Assembly: GCF_001439845.1 (NCBI RefSeq)
Contig: NZ_JYLO01000020.1
Location: 50,297 to 114,296, forward strand
DNA length: 64,000 bases
From: Pseudomonas lactis
GTDB taxonomy: Bacteria; Pseudomonadota; Gammaproteobacteria; Pseudomonadales; Pseudomonadaceae
Reading direction: 5' to 3'
In this document: positions 15,936 through 24,844 of the stretch, one piece after another
Layout of the letters: each line of letters opens with the position of its first letter
How positions within the stretch are numbered: the first letter of the stretch is position 1
Notes under the pieces: generated by a model
The model's database searches: none
Told to the model about the DNA's origin: nothing
Seen by the model: the letters and a program-made list of their open reading frames with translations, nothing else
Made by a program: the position numbers and the translations under genes

Positions 15936-16973
15936 TTACGTAGTTACAGGACGTAGCGGTTTGACCTGCTTTCCATCCTGAAACACCCGATCCTTACCAT
16001 CATGCTTCGCTTTATACATATTGCTGTCGGCGCATTTGAGCACTGCGGACATGTCCGATGTCGCTCGGAACTGCGCGACGCCCGCGCTGCAAGTGAACTG
16101 ATGCGGAGGCAATACACTGCAACGGATGTTGCCCAGCAGGCGCAATGCGTACTCATGAGCAACCGCATCATCTTCGCCCAACAACAAGACACCGAATTCC
16201 TCACCTCCAATCCGCCCGACACTGTGGCTGCCAGGGGTGGATTTCAGGCACGCGGCCATGGCACACAAAATCTTGTCACCGACATCGTGACCGTACTGAT
16301 CGTTTTTTAATTTAAATTCGTCAATGTCCAACATTATAAAGTAGCCGCTGCGGCCTTCTGCCAATGCATTTTGGAAGAACCCCATAAAGGCCCGTCGATT
16401 AAGTAAGGATGTGAGAAAATCCGTCTCCGCCAATGTCCTGAATTCACTTTCGACCAACAACACTGAGCGCATGTTTCTTAGATAGGTAAAGCTGAGAGTA
16501 AACCCTATGGACATGGAAGCAACGCAAAAAATGACCAGATAAACTTCCAGTTCCCGGTAAAAGCCAACGTCCAAATTGGGCCACATCAGTATCCAGACCA
16601 GCAATGTAGAGAGAAGATAGTCCTGAACCGTGACGAATAAGATAGCACTGCTTACCACGATGATCACAGCTAGGGGCAGCGTAAAGACGCGCAGCTGCAC
16701 ATTGGTGTCAATCACATGCGCAAAGCCGAGTGATAAAATCAATATATACACGCCGCCGAGTATTCTCCATATGCGAAAATCAGCAACTACGCGATGAACG
16801 TACCATATAATCAACAACGATGCTGTAACCAACATATTTAACAGATTTAACGTTGTCGCAGGCTCAATCAGCAACACACAAAGCCAGGAAACAATTCCCG
16901 CCATTTCAATCTTGGTTACCGCTGGTGACAGCAGTGTTCGCATTCTTGGTCTGATTTTGAAATTCGCCGGCAT
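15936..16973 (-). CDS. Membrane-bound GGDEF diguanylate cyclase
   Basis: A 345-residue protein with about six N-terminal membrane helices (residues 20-175) followed by a GGDEF domain (about 190-335). The active-site loop reads RIGGEEFGVLL, and the metal/nucleotide Asp is in FIMLDIDEFKLKND, so it should make cyclic di-GMP. An RxxD inhibitory site is not obvious before the loop. The ATG at 16973 has AAAAGGAG six bases upstream. It lies in the same direction as a BdlA-like sensor and an HTH protein, suggesting a c-di-GMP signalling block. Confidence 0.88.
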   Translation of the reverse strand: MPANFKIRPRMRTLLSPAVTKIEMAGIVSWLCVLLIEPATTLNLLNMLVTASLLIIWYVHRVVADFRIWRILGGVYILILSLGFAHVIDTNVQLRVFTLPLAVIIVVSSAILFVTVQDYLLSTLLVWILMWPNLDVGFYRELEVYLVIFCVASMSIGFTLSFTYLRNMRSVLLVESEFRTLAETDFLTSLLNRRAFMGFFQNALAEGRSGYFIMLDIDEFKLKNDQYGHDVGDKILCAMAACLKSTPGSHSVGRIGGEEFGVLLLGEDDAVAHEYALRLLGNIRCSVLPPHQFTCSAGVAQFRATSDMSAVLKCADSNMYKAKHDGKDRVFQDGKQVKPLRPVTT

Positions 16974-17153
16974 CCCTAAACTCCTTTTCCGAAACGGCCT
17001 GAATGTGATGTCAACGTCTGGGCAATACCTAATCAATGAATTAAGTGTGCTTTGGCATCCAAATTCCTGTTATCAATCGGAAAAACCGTACGCAAAAACT
17101 TCCATATTGCTTTCACCAAAGGAGGAGGCGTTACCGCGACGCAGATAAAGCGT

Positions 17154-18437
17154 TCAATGCAGATCGCTGGTGACTCTACCAATGGCTTTCACTACTTGCT
17201 TTGCGCCTGACTGGATAGCTGCCATCGCCATACCTGCCTGTTCGGACAGTTCCAATAAAACGTTGGCTTGGTCTCTGCTGCACTGGACATGCAACGCGGC
17301 TTCGCCGGCCAATTCTCGATTTTGCCTGACCACACCGTTAATCTCCTGGGTGGCCGCACTGGTACGGCCGGCGAGCTTGCGCACTTCATCCGCCACGACA
17401 GCGAATCCTCGTCCATGCACTCCAGCGCGTGCAGCTTCGATAGCGGCGTTAAGCGCCAAGAGATTTGTCTGGGTGGCAATGGCGCCGATCGTGTCGACGA
17501 TGGAAGCGATCAACTGCGACTGCGATTCAAGCGCGGTCATGCTGTCGGTCACCAAGGCCATCTGTTGGGAAATATTCTGTGTGCCGAGCACGGAATCGGC
17601 GACCAGTTCCATCCCTCGGTTAGCTTTCACATCGGTATCTAGCGACACGTCGTAAGCCATGGTCGCTGCTTGTTTGATTCCGTCGGCTTTTTCAACTTGC
17701 TCGGTCACTACGCTGGCGAATTTGGCAATTTTATAAACCCGACCGGAAGCGTCTCTGATGGGATTGTAAGTGGCCTCCAGCCAAACCACTTTTCCGCTTT
17801 TATCTACCCGGCGAAAGCGACCAGCGTTAAACACGCCCTTGTTCAGACTCTTCCAGAATTCGTCGTAATGCGCCGACGCCACGTCCTCCGCCAGGCAGAA
17901 CAGACGGTGATGCTTGCCCTGTATCTCCGCAAGGCTGTAACCCATCGCCTGGACGAACGATTCGTTGGCGTAGACGACCTCACCCGCGAGACTGAACTGG
18001 ATCATCGCCATCGAGCGGTTCAGTGCGCTGAACATTTCGATAACCTCCTGTTCGTCCCGCGCCAGCGCAGGTGCAACCATGCCGTAGCCTTGAAACGTCC
18101 GGTTCGCTGCAGCGATCCAGCCTATATTGAGTGTCACAGCAAGGCCGTCGGAGGCACGATAGCGTTGCCGTTCGATGGCGCACAGGTTGGGTGCAAAATC
18201 ATTCTGCGGTTGCGCGTTGATGTTACTCATTACCATTTTTGAAAGCTGTTCCAGCGAGTATCCCAGCGTTTGCGCAAACCGCTGGTTGGCCGAGATAATC
18301 CGGCCAGCTCCATCGACACGTACTGAAAGAAACACCGCTTCGACGTCGGCGACTGTCCCGAGCGCCAGGCACAATTGCTCTTGGCAGGTAAAAAGAGCAT
18401 TCTTCAACTGGCGATTAAACACGCTGAACTCCGGCAT
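17154..18437 (-). CDS. PAS-PAS methyl-accepting signalling protein (BdlA-like)
   Basis: A 427-residue soluble chemotaxis-type protein: PAS 1 (about 30-130, with ANQRFAQTLGYS), PAS 2 (about 140-250, with YANESFVQAMGYS) and a short MCP signalling domain (about 255-427). The hairpin tip is intact, with QTNLLALNAAIEAARAG and GRGFAVVADEVRKLA. There are no membrane helices. Size and order match BdlA of P. aeruginosa (about 417 residues), which links redox or nutrient cues to biofilm dispersal through c-di-GMP. The neighbouring GGDEF gene fits this. An Aer-like role is the alternative. Confidence 0.85.
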   Translation of the reverse strand: MPEFSVFNRQLKNALFTCQEQLCLALGTVADVEAVFLSVRVDGAGRIISANQRFAQTLGYSLEQLSKMVMSNINAQPQNDFAPNLCAIERQRYRASDGLAVTLNIGWIAAANRTFQGYGMVAPALARDEQEVIEMFSALNRSMAMIQFSLAGEVVYANESFVQAMGYSLAEIQGKHHRLFCLAEDVASAHYDEFWKSLNKGVFNAGRFRRVDKSGKVVWLEATYNPIRDASGRVYKIAKFASVVTEQVEKADGIKQAATMAYDVSLDTDVKANRGMELVADSVLGTQNISQQMALVTDSMTALESQSQLIASIVDTIGAIATQTNLLALNAAIEAARAGVHGRGFAVVADEVRKLAGRTSAATQEINGVVRQNRELAGEAALHVQCSRDQANVLLELSEQAGMAMAAIQSGAKQVVKAIGRVTSDLH

Positions 18438-18505
18438 AAAAATTACAACAAAAAGGACATTGCTTAGTGATTAAATCGCTCCCCAAAATAACAAGCGAAC
18501 TCGCG

Positions 18506-19399
18506 CTAACGCTCACACACACAGCGAATACCGCCAGGCTCGTTTCCTACTTCGCTCTCATCAACTCCCAACTCCATGCTGACACGGGCAATTGCAAAGT
18601 AGATTGACATGGCCCGCCGCATCAATTCGAGAAAGGCCGGACTCAACCCCACCAAACGTTTGTCGCATTTGAAATAGCCCTGTAACTGGCCTTCTTTGAT
18701 CATGCGCTGCATGTGTGTTTTGGACACGCCCAGACGCGATGAAAGCTCCACGTAAGAGGATACGTTGTAGCCGGTCTCTAACGAGCCGGTGCGCAGGGCA
18801 TCGGCATAGAGTGCGAGCATCGGCAGATGACCGCCGTCCCGATTGAGAATCCATTTCGCTTCAGGCAACAGCTTGTCGAGCAGGAAGTCCCCTTCAAGTA
18901 TCTTGGCAAACCCTCGAAAAAATACGCGCAATAGATCAACATTCTTCCCCACAACCGATAACCCACTGTCGTATGGAGAGATCATCTGCGAAGGCAGCAA
19001 ATAAGATTTGATTAGCTGCACGGTATTGCTTAGCGCTTTTTCCGTAGGTCGGAAACTACGTTGACGCCCGTCCTGCACATGTAACCGAACATCCAGATAT
19101 CCGGCAATGGACAAAAATGAACAATAAGAATCCAGGCTATTTCGAGACATATAGCCACGTTCGTAGCAGAATGCCTTTACTCTGGATAAAGGAACTTTCT
19201 CGTCTTTGTAGCTGAAGCTCAATAAAGACAGGGCAACCATGAATCGGTCATATTTCAACAAATTTTTATAAAACGAAGGCTTTTCTCGATAGCTTTCCAT
19301 GACCAAATCGAAATGCAGCAGAACAGCTTCATCTATATTGTCTCGGGTCATTTCCGAACTGGTCTCTTTCAAATACTCAAGCAGATCAGTCTTGTTCAT
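18506..19399 (-). CDS. Helix-turn-helix DNA-binding protein, MarR-like architecture
   Basis: A 297-residue protein with no membrane segment. Residues about 230-265 (SSRLGVSKTHMQRMIKEGQL) look like a helix-turn-helix, and the N-terminal half (DRFMVALSLLSFSYKDE, CYERGYMSRNSLDSY) may form another winged-helix-like region. I chose the ATG at 19399; the ribosome binding site is weak. It lies upstream of and in the same direction as the BdlA-like gene, 68 bases apart. A regulatory role for the block is inferred; ligand and targets are unknown. Confidence 0.6.
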   Translation of the reverse strand: MNKTDLLEYLKETSSEMTRDNIDEAVLLHFDLVMESYREKPSFYKNLLKYDRFMVALSLLSFSYKDEKVPLSRVKAFCYERGYMSRNSLDSYCSFLSIAGYLDVRLHVQDGRQRSFRPTEKALSNTVQLIKSYLLPSQMISPYDSGLSVVGKNVDLLRVFFRGFAKILEGDFLLDKLLPEAKWILNRDGGHLPMLALYADALRTGSLETGYNVSSYVELSSRLGVSKTHMQRMIKEGQLQGYFKCDKRLVGLSPAFLELMRRAMSIYFAIARVSMELGVDESEVGNEPGGIRCVCER

Positions 19400-19700
19400 C
19401 GAAGTTACACAACCTTTAGCCGGCAATATCAAACTGCTACCATTCGCAATACGCACAGTATATGCGTATTCGAACCGCTGGCAGGTTCACCCCAAAAATG
19501 TTTTATGACCTGACGCGCTTCGATCGCAGCTCACCCGAGCGTGTCTGATCGATGCCCACCGGCCTAAAGGTGAGCTGCGTGCAAGAATCTCTTCGACCAA
19601 TAGCAGCCATCAACGCGTCACTATAATTCCCGCCCTTGCATCATGATGCTCGCCACGATCCCCTCGTGGCACCGAACTATAGTTGGTGCATCTAACCCAT

Positions 19701-19799
19701 CTTGGAATGGGCCAGCGCGAATTCATCGTCCAGGATCCCGACGGTTATCTCATCAGGTTGGTAGAGCGGTTGGGTGAGAGGCGGATTTGCTCAATCTGA
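19701..19799 (+). pseudogene. C-terminal remnant of a glyoxalase/VOC family gene
   Basis: The frame reads GMGQREFIVQDPDGYLIRL and then a stop at 19797. This is the characteristic C-terminal strand (REFxVxDPDGxLIxL) of VOC-fold resistance or glyoxalase proteins. A stop lies just upstream in the same frame and the first three quarters of the gene are absent. The surrounding region 19400-19919 holds nothing else I can support. Confidence 0.6.
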
Positions 19800-19919
19800 A
19801 TTTGAATCTGAGCCAAGCCGATATTCAGGTTTGGGGTTCAGCGGACGTAGTTCAACGTCCGCTAATGGCCGATTTCTGCCGTTCGTGCAGGCCAGCAATC
19901 GCAAACCCGATGCCCAGAG

Positions 19920-20435
19920 CTAACCCCCCGGTATCTGATACACAACCGAATCATATTTTTCCGCCGTCCGCCTTTCGATGACGACTCCCCCCAGAGCTTC
20001 AGCAATACGTCGACTCGCACGGTTCTGCGTCGCAACAGGGTAAATGAAGTGCTTGGCTGCCACCCACTGGCTAGCCCATTGAACAACCGCCCGCACCGCT
20101 TCACCACCAAAGCCCAGCCCGTGTTTATCTTCACGGATCCAGATCCCCAACTCCGGTGTTTCACTGGCGGTATGGTGCAGCCCGACCAAGCCAGTAAAAC
20201 GAGCACCTACCAACTCCCTGACCGTGAACACGATGTCGCTGCCATCCGCTATCGCAGGCAGCCACCGCCCCCAGACTTGCGCGTACTCTTCCAGTGAGGC
20301 AGGCGGTTCCCAGGACATGTAGCGAGTCAGAGACGGTGTGATACAAGGGAAAGACTCAACAGCGTCCTGCTCGCAGAAGGGCTCGATGCTCAGGCGTTGC
20401 GAGAGAATACGGATTGGGTGGGTATCCACTGGCAT
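19920..20435 (-). CDS. GNAT acetyltransferase, RimJ/RimL type
   Basis: A 171-residue protein of the RimJ/RimL branch. The N terminus has RLSIEPFCEQDAVESF, the core ELGIWIREDKHGLGFGGEAV carries the acetyl-CoA loop (about residues 95-115), and NRASRRIAEALGG is the C-terminal signature. It may acetylate a protein N terminus or a small amine. It is divergent from the next acetyltransferase at 20555. Confidence 0.85.
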   Translation of the reverse strand: MPVDTHPIRILSQRLSIEPFCEQDAVESFPCITPSLTRYMSWEPPASLEEYAQVWGRWLPAIADGSDIVFTVRELVGARFTGLVGLHHTASETPELGIWIREDKHGLGFGGEAVRAVVQWASQWVAAKHFIYPVATQNRASRRIAEALGGVVIERRTAEKYDSVVYQIPGG

Positions 20436-20554
20436 TGCACTTTCCTTCCTGGGGTCCGTTACTCCATGTATGCCGTGAACATATCATGCGGGTCGCTTCA
20501 TCAGTATCAGGCTCTCTATACTGGGCCGCCAGGATGGTAGTTGGAGCACCCAAT

Positions 20555-21049
20555 ATGCCCGTCGCACCCAATCAAAATTCCCCCATCATTTTGGTCCCGG
20601 TTCAACAAAGCGACTTGGATAATCTGGTAGCCATTCGAATCGAGGCCATGCGCGAAAGCCTGGAGCGTGTTGGGCGATTTGATCCAGCCCGTGCGCGGGA
20701 GCGGTTTGTCGGCGGCTTTGAAGCTCGCGACACACGCTATATCGAGGCAGCTGGAGAGCGGGTGGGTTTCGTAGTGGTGAAACGTCACCACCATGAACTC
20801 TTGCTCGACCACTTGTATGTAAGGCCGAGCGCGCAAGGGTCAGGGGTGGGGTCTGCTGTTCTCATGCAGATTTTCAAAGAGGCGGATGCGGCGGCGCTGC
20901 CTATTAAAGTGGGGGCTCTCAAAGAAAGCGCTTCGAATCGCTTTTATACCCGCCATGGCTTCCAGTTCATCGAAAGCAGTGAATTCGACAATTATTATGT
21001 GCGGCAGCCCATTCCGGCGATTGGCGCTCATTCCGGAACCATGGGCTGA
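20555..21049 (+). CDS. GNAT family N-acetyltransferase
   Basis: A 164-residue GNAT protein. The acetyl-CoA motif is LYVRPSAQGSGVGSAVLMQI (about residues 88-107), followed by KESASNRFYTRHGF. The ATG at 20555 follows a TTGGAG box and gives the usual family length; the in-frame sequence upstream overlaps the divergent gene's leader. Substrate unknown. Confidence 0.83.
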   Translation: MPVAPNQNSPIILVPVQQSDLDNLVAIRIEAMRESLERVGRFDPARARERFVGGFEARDTRYIEAAGERVGFVVVKRHHHELLLDHLYVRPSAQGSGVGSAVLMQIFKEADAAALPIKVGALKESASNRFYTRHGFQFIESSEFDNYYVRQPIPAIGAHSGTMG

Positions 21050-21055
21050 CGTGCA

Positions 21056-21289
21056 CTAGCCCTTCAGTTCACCGGCCCGATTGCTCGCCGCGTCGTCATA
21101 CGCCACATACAACGATTCTGCAATTTGGCTTTTGATCGCCTTGGTGGCCTCCAGCCCCAGCACAAAACCCTCGGCTTTACCGCCAGCACGGTTGAGTTCT
21201 TCATGGGTGGAGGCGCCAGTAATGGCGTCAAGCAGCTTGGCGGCGTGGGGGCCGACGCCTTTGGGGAGGGAGATCTGGTCGATGGACAT
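21056..21289 (-). CDS. Conserved hypothetical protein (77 residues)
   Basis: A small helical protein that starts MSIDQISLPKGVGPHAAKLL and ends in a charged stretch. A decayed second copy of its last half lies at 14817-14930, which shows the sequence is a true gene family and not a chance frame. No function is known to me. It is convergent with the acetyltransferase gene, six bases away. Confidence 0.7.
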   Translation of the reverse strand: MSIDQISLPKGVGPHAAKLLDAITGASTHEELNRAGGKAEGFVLGLEATKAIKSQIAESLYVAYDDAASNRAGELKG

Positions 21290-21449
21290 TATCGCTACCT
21301 TGAAAAATGGAGTTCGGGAGCGAGTGGAACCACTGCCGGGGCTGGCATGGTAGACCTGTTTGCCATGAAAGGGGTCGCTTTACGCGCAGCGGCGCTATTC
21401 TTTGCGGCTGAGCAGTCAGATGGGGCCATTGATCAATCTGGAGGGGTTT

Positions 21450-21992
21450 ATGGAGTATTGCGTTGAGGGCTACTGCCTTCGGCCCTTGTCATGGGACGAT
21501 TTCGAGAGGGTCAGCCGTTACGAACGCGTCAATCGCAGGCATCTGCAACCCTGGGAGCCGCTCAGGGATGAGGAATATTTCACCACTGGCAACGCCAAGG
21601 CCAGGGTGGAGCAGCAGGTCAACAATATGCAGGCTGGCAACGCTCTGTGTTTCCTCTTGCTTGAACCTGAGAGCGGAGAGGTTCTAGCGCGGTGTAACTA
21701 CACGAACATTGTGAGAGGCGTTTTTCAGGCCTGTCATCTCGGCTTCTCATTGGCGGAATCAGCCCAAGGCCGTGGCCTGATGAAAAGAACACTTCAGGTC
21801 ACTAACCATCATTGCTTTGAGAAGTTGGGGCTTCACCGGATCATGGCCAATCATTTACCCCGCAATGTGCGAAGTGAACGCCTTCTGGAGTCGCTGGGGT
21901 TTGAGAAGGAGGGGCATGCGCGAGCCTATCTGAAGATTGCTGGCGTTTGGGAGGACCATACGTTGAGGTCGTTGATCAACCCTGAAGAATAA
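21450..21992 (+). CDS. GNAT acetyltransferase, RimJ type
   Basis: A 180-residue protein of the ribosomal-protein alanine acetyltransferase branch. It has CLRPLSWDDFERVSRYE at the start, HLGFSLAESAQGRGLMKRTL as the acetyl-CoA loop (about residues 95-115) and NHLPRNVRSERLLESLGFEKEG at the end. The ATG at 21450 has GGAGGGG at about the right distance, so it is preferred over two earlier in-frame ATGs. Confidence 0.85.
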   Translation: MEYCVEGYCLRPLSWDDFERVSRYERVNRRHLQPWEPLRDEEYFTTGNAKARVEQQVNNMQAGNALCFLLLEPESGEVLARCNYTNIVRGVFQACHLGFSLAESAQGRGLMKRTLQVTNHHCFEKLGLHRIMANHLPRNVRSERLLESLGFEKEGHARAYLKIAGVWEDHTLRSLINPEE

Positions 21993-22024
21993 GCGCACCA
22001 CCCACCCTACTCAGGAAAAAGCTG

Positions 22025-22267
22025 ATGTCTACCGAGCCCCTCTGCCTGGTTTTTGTTCCCGCCCTTGCCGCCGTGCTGACGGCCGCCGAATCGAAAAAAG
22101 GCACCCCTCTCAGCGAAGTCGAAGTGTGCAATATCCGCGACCAGGCCACTTGCATTGCGGTAACCTTCTCCACCGCGTTGGCGATGGAACAAGAACGGGG
22201 TTACCCGGATATCGTTGCCGAGGATTGCTGGAATGAATGGCAACGGTTGCGTCCTTCGCTTCAATAG
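22025..22267 (+). CDS. Small conserved hypothetical protein (80 residues)
   Basis: The protein begins MSTEPLCLVFVPALAAVL and contains TPLSEVEVCNIRDQATCIAV. Such proteins are common in Pseudomonas but have no known function to me. AGGAAAAAG precedes the ATG. It ends 15 bases before an inserted element (22283-23030) that now separates it from the gene at 23077. Confidence 0.65.
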   Translation: MSTEPLCLVFVPALAAVLTAAESKKGTPLSEVEVCNIRDQATCIAVTFSTALAMEQERGYPDIVAEDCWNEWQRLRPSLQ

Positions 22268-22282
22268 CGCCCGCTCTGATCA

Positions 22283-23030
22283 GCATAGGTATCTACACAA
22301 CTCTGTAGCGCTCAACGGTAACCACGATGCGAAGCGAGCCGCTGTTGATCTTGATCTTGATCTGCTTTTGATCTCAGGCGCCCCGTTAAACCACGCTGGC
22401 CGAACGCAGGCTTGAATTCGTGGGTAACCCGGCAGGACGCCGGGTTAGCCGCCCCGCGCCATGGATGGCGCGTGGCGGCGGCCCACGGATTCAAGACTGT
22501 GTTCGGGCACACCGAGCCTAGGCGAGGTGCCGAGTGGTGGGGCAAGAGCGTTTTGCTTACTTTGCCGCTTTTGCAAAGTGAGCCGCCGTCAGGGTGGAAC
22601 CCTAAGTGGCCGTTACCGCAGGAATGGATATGTACTCGGTATAGCTGTGTCGCCTATAAGGCCACCTTCGCGAGCAAGCCCGCTCCCACAGTTTGATTGC
22701 GGGGTGTCAGGTAGATTGGCGTCGGCTGGCAGGCCGCCATCGCAGGCAAGCCAGCTCCCACAGTTGGATCGCTGAGTGTCAGGTAGATTGGCGTGGGCTG
22801 GCAGGCCGTCATCGCAGGCAAGCCAGCTCCCACAGTTGGATCGTGGGGGGCAGGTAGATTGGCGTCGGCTGGCAGGCCGTCTTCGCAGCGATGCGGCGAC
22901 CCGACAAGCCAGCTCCCACATTTGGATTTCGGAGCGTCAGATGGATATGCGCCGACTGTCAGGCCGTCACGGGAGCAAGCTCCCTCGCCACAGATTTAGC
23001 GTCGTGCCGAAGTTGTGTAGATAGCTATGC
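22283..23030. mobile_element. Non-autonomous element (MITE-like), copy B, with 20-bp TIRs and 8-bp TSD
   Basis: The ends GCATAGGTATCTACACAACT (22283-22302) and the reverse complement of 23011-23030 match at 19 of 20 positions. The perfect 8-bp direct repeat TCTGATCA flanks it at 22275-22282 and 23031-23038. It is the inverted relative of the element at 4410-4847: the GATCTTGATCTTGATCTGC tract, the GCGCCCCGTTAAACCACGC block and the GCCGCCGTCAGGGTGGAACC block all recur in reverse order there. It is longer because of a 22420-22520 insert and the tandem array at 22705-22950. No transposase is encoded. Confidence 0.85.
22705..22950. repeat. Tandem array of about 72-bp units inside element copy B
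   Basis: Units start at about 22705, 22777, 22848 and 22935 with spacing of 72, 71 and 87 bases. Each has TCAGGTAGATTGGCGTCGGC, then GGCAGGCCGTC, then a GCAGGCAAGCCAGCTCCCAC palindrome half. The third unit carries a 16-base insertion. The units are contiguous, so this is not a CRISPR. Copy A has only one or two related units. Confidence 0.8.
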
Positions 23031-23076
23031 TCTGATCAGCGCCCCAACCCACTCCCAGGACTCACAGACTTCCTTT

Positions 23077-23442
23077 ATGCCACCTGCCTCACGCGACCAC
23101 GCCCGTATCGAACGCCGTCTCATCGCAGCCCTGACCGACGCCTGCGAAATCGCGAAAGCTGAAATCCCGGGCTTCGAATGGCTGACCCACACCGTCGATT
23201 ACCGCGCCTTCCCCCAAAGCCTGCGGGTGACCTGGGTGTTCGACAGCGTCGCGAGCAAGGCTCACGCCCTCGCGACCGGCGCGGACGCCCGTATGCGCGA
23301 GCTGACTACCGCCGCGCTGGATGACGCTGACGTGCACGTCCCGAACATCGCCCGCTGCGTCAGTTTCGACTCCGAAGAGGAATGCCACCTTCGGCATGGC
23401 GGCGATTGGCGTCGGCGGCTGGCTACTCTCCGGGCGATCTGA
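23077..23442 (+). CDS. Conserved hypothetical protein (121 residues)
   Basis: The protein begins MPPASRDHARIERRLIAALT and contains VDYRAFPQSLRVTWVFDSV and ARCVSFDSEEEC. It is predicted to be soluble. I know Pseudomonas proteins of this type but not a function. Its start lies only 46 bases downstream of the end of element copy B, so the insertion may have cut it off from its original promoter or given it a new one. Confidence 0.65.
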   Translation: MPPASRDHARIERRLIAALTDACEIAKAEIPGFEWLTHTVDYRAFPQSLRVTWVFDSVASKAHALATGADARMRELTTAALDDADVHVPNIARCVSFDSEEECHLRHGGDWRRRLATLRAI

Positions 23443-23472
23443 ATCGCGGTTGTTGAGCAAGGGGAAACATCG

Positions 23473-24189
23473 CTACCCCACTTTGCACGTCAACCAAGCC
23501 CCCCAGAAAAGGCTGCTGAAGAAACGGGTCGCGTCGCCGAAGCCAGCGTCATGCAACAGCTTCTGAACCGCCGCCTCGGAATGGGGCGGGTCAGCACCTT
23601 GAAGGATTTTGCCGAGCTTGGCCTTCACCTCGTCCGGGGTGGCACCATGCTGACGCCAGCGTTGGCCCCATGCCGCCAGCAGCAACGGCTGGCTGGCATA
23701 AGCGTATTGATTGCCCGCGACAATCAGCGGTGCCCCCGGTTTAAGGTGCGCCCGAATCGATCGCAGCATCCGGTCCTTGGCCTCATCACCCTCCAGATGG
23801 TGGAGCACACCGATCAAGGTGGCGGCGTCGTATGAAGCGTATGCTGCCAGGTCTTCAAGCGGCCCGAGATGCAGGGTGGTTCTATCAAGCAAGTGGGTGG
23901 CTTCCAACTGCTGCCTTGCCGCGTCGAGCATCGGCTGGGAGGGATCAACCGCCATAAAACGCCAGCCCGGTTCAAGGCTGGCCATGGCGATGATCTCCTG
24001 CGCCGTACCGCCGGCGCCGACCACAAGTACCCTGGCCGAAGGGGCATCGCCAAGGCTCGCCGCGAGCATGCAGGCTGCCAGATCCTGGCACGCGTCATAG
24101 CCCGCCAGCGCGATACGGCTTTGTCGCGCGTACTCGTTGGCTCTTGAGGTATCGAATTTGTCAGCAGGGTTGGATGAGGATGAGTTCAA
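23473..24189 (-). CDS. Class I SAM-dependent methyltransferase
   Basis: A 238-residue protein with a Rossmann-type SAM fold. Motif I reads VLVVGAGGTAQE (about residues 54-65), the acidic residue after strand 2 is in FMAVDPSQPML, and the post-motif strand is AATLIGVLHHLEGDEAKDRM. The C-terminal half has the FFSSLFWGAWL end typical of small-molecule methyltransferases. The methyl acceptor is unknown. Confidence 0.85.
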   Translation of the reverse strand: MNSSSSNPADKFDTSRANEYARQSRIALAGYDACQDLAACMLAASLGDAPSARVLVVGAGGTAQEIIAMASLEPGWRFMAVDPSQPMLDAARQQLEATHLLDRTTLHLGPLEDLAAYASYDAATLIGVLHHLEGDEAKDRMLRSIRAHLKPGAPLIVAGNQYAYASQPLLLAAWGQRWRQHGATPDEVKAKLGKILQGADPPHSEAAVQKLLHDAGFGDATRFFSSLFWGAWLTCKVG

Positions 24190-24374
24190 GGCGGTTCTCC
24201 GTGGCCTTGACGCAAATTACGTTAACCGTCGCAGTAAGAAAAATGCATTAATTTTATGTGCTGCATTCCCGTGGGGAATGCGGGGGTGTACGCCTGGAGA
24301 GGTTGCAGGATCATACAAGCCTCTGACCTGTCGGCCCGGATAGTCTGGCCTTCTCACCGACAGGAAGGCTCAGC

Positions 24375-24755
24375 ATGACTCACCTACAGCAACCCGCCCA
24401 ACCGATAAACCTCGCGCAAAAAGCCTCGCTCATCGATCAACAATGGAGCCCAAGAGTGGTCGCCGAAATGAACGACTACCAATTCAAGGTGGTGCGCATC
24501 GAGGGTGAGTTCATCTGGCACTCGCACCCGGAAACCGATGAGGCCTTTCTGGTGCTTGAGGGCACGTTGCGTATCGACCTGCCGGATGGCCCGGTGTATG
24601 TGAAGCCGGGTGAGTTGTATGTGGTGCCGCGTGGCATTGAACACAGGACGGCGGCCGAAGGTGAAGCCAGGCTGATGATGATCGAGCCAAGGGGCATCTT
24701 GAACACCGGGCACGAAGGCGGAGAGCGGACGGCAGTCAACGATCAGTGGATTTGA
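24375..24755 (+). CDS. Cupin domain protein
   Basis: A 126-residue single-domain cupin. The metal-binding motif 1 is present as WHSHPETDEAFLVLEG (about residues 55-70) and motif 2 as PGELYVVPRGIEHRT (about 85-100). The pair suggests a mononuclear metal site. An AGGAAGG box precedes the ATG and lies partly in a CCTGTCGG/CCGACAGG stem (24327-24364). Function unknown. Confidence 0.85.
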   Translation: MTHLQQPAQPINLAQKASLIDQQWSPRVVAEMNDYQFKVVRIEGEFIWHSHPETDEAFLVLEGTLRIDLPDGPVYVKPGELYVVPRGIEHRTAAEGEARLMMIEPRGILNTGHEGGERTAVNDQWI

Positions 24756-24806
24756 GCGCAAGCGTACGCTGCTTAGCGCTGTACAACCCTTAACCAAAAC
24801 CCATAA

Positions 24807-24825
24807 GATGAGAAGAGTTATCATT
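24807..24825. promoter_or_regulatory. Fur-box-like site before the sigma factor gene
   Basis: GATGAGAAGAGTTATCATT matches 11 of 19 positions of the Fur consensus GATAATGATAATCATTATC. It lies 20 bases before the sigma factor start, which is where Fur normally represses iron-starvation sigma genes. Confidence 0.5.
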
Positions 24826-24844
24826 TAAGCCAAGCGAATCTCAC

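Noticed and set aside
22705..22950. CRISPR array
   Set aside because: The repeated units are contiguous, about 72 bp, without unique spacers, and no cas gene is present.
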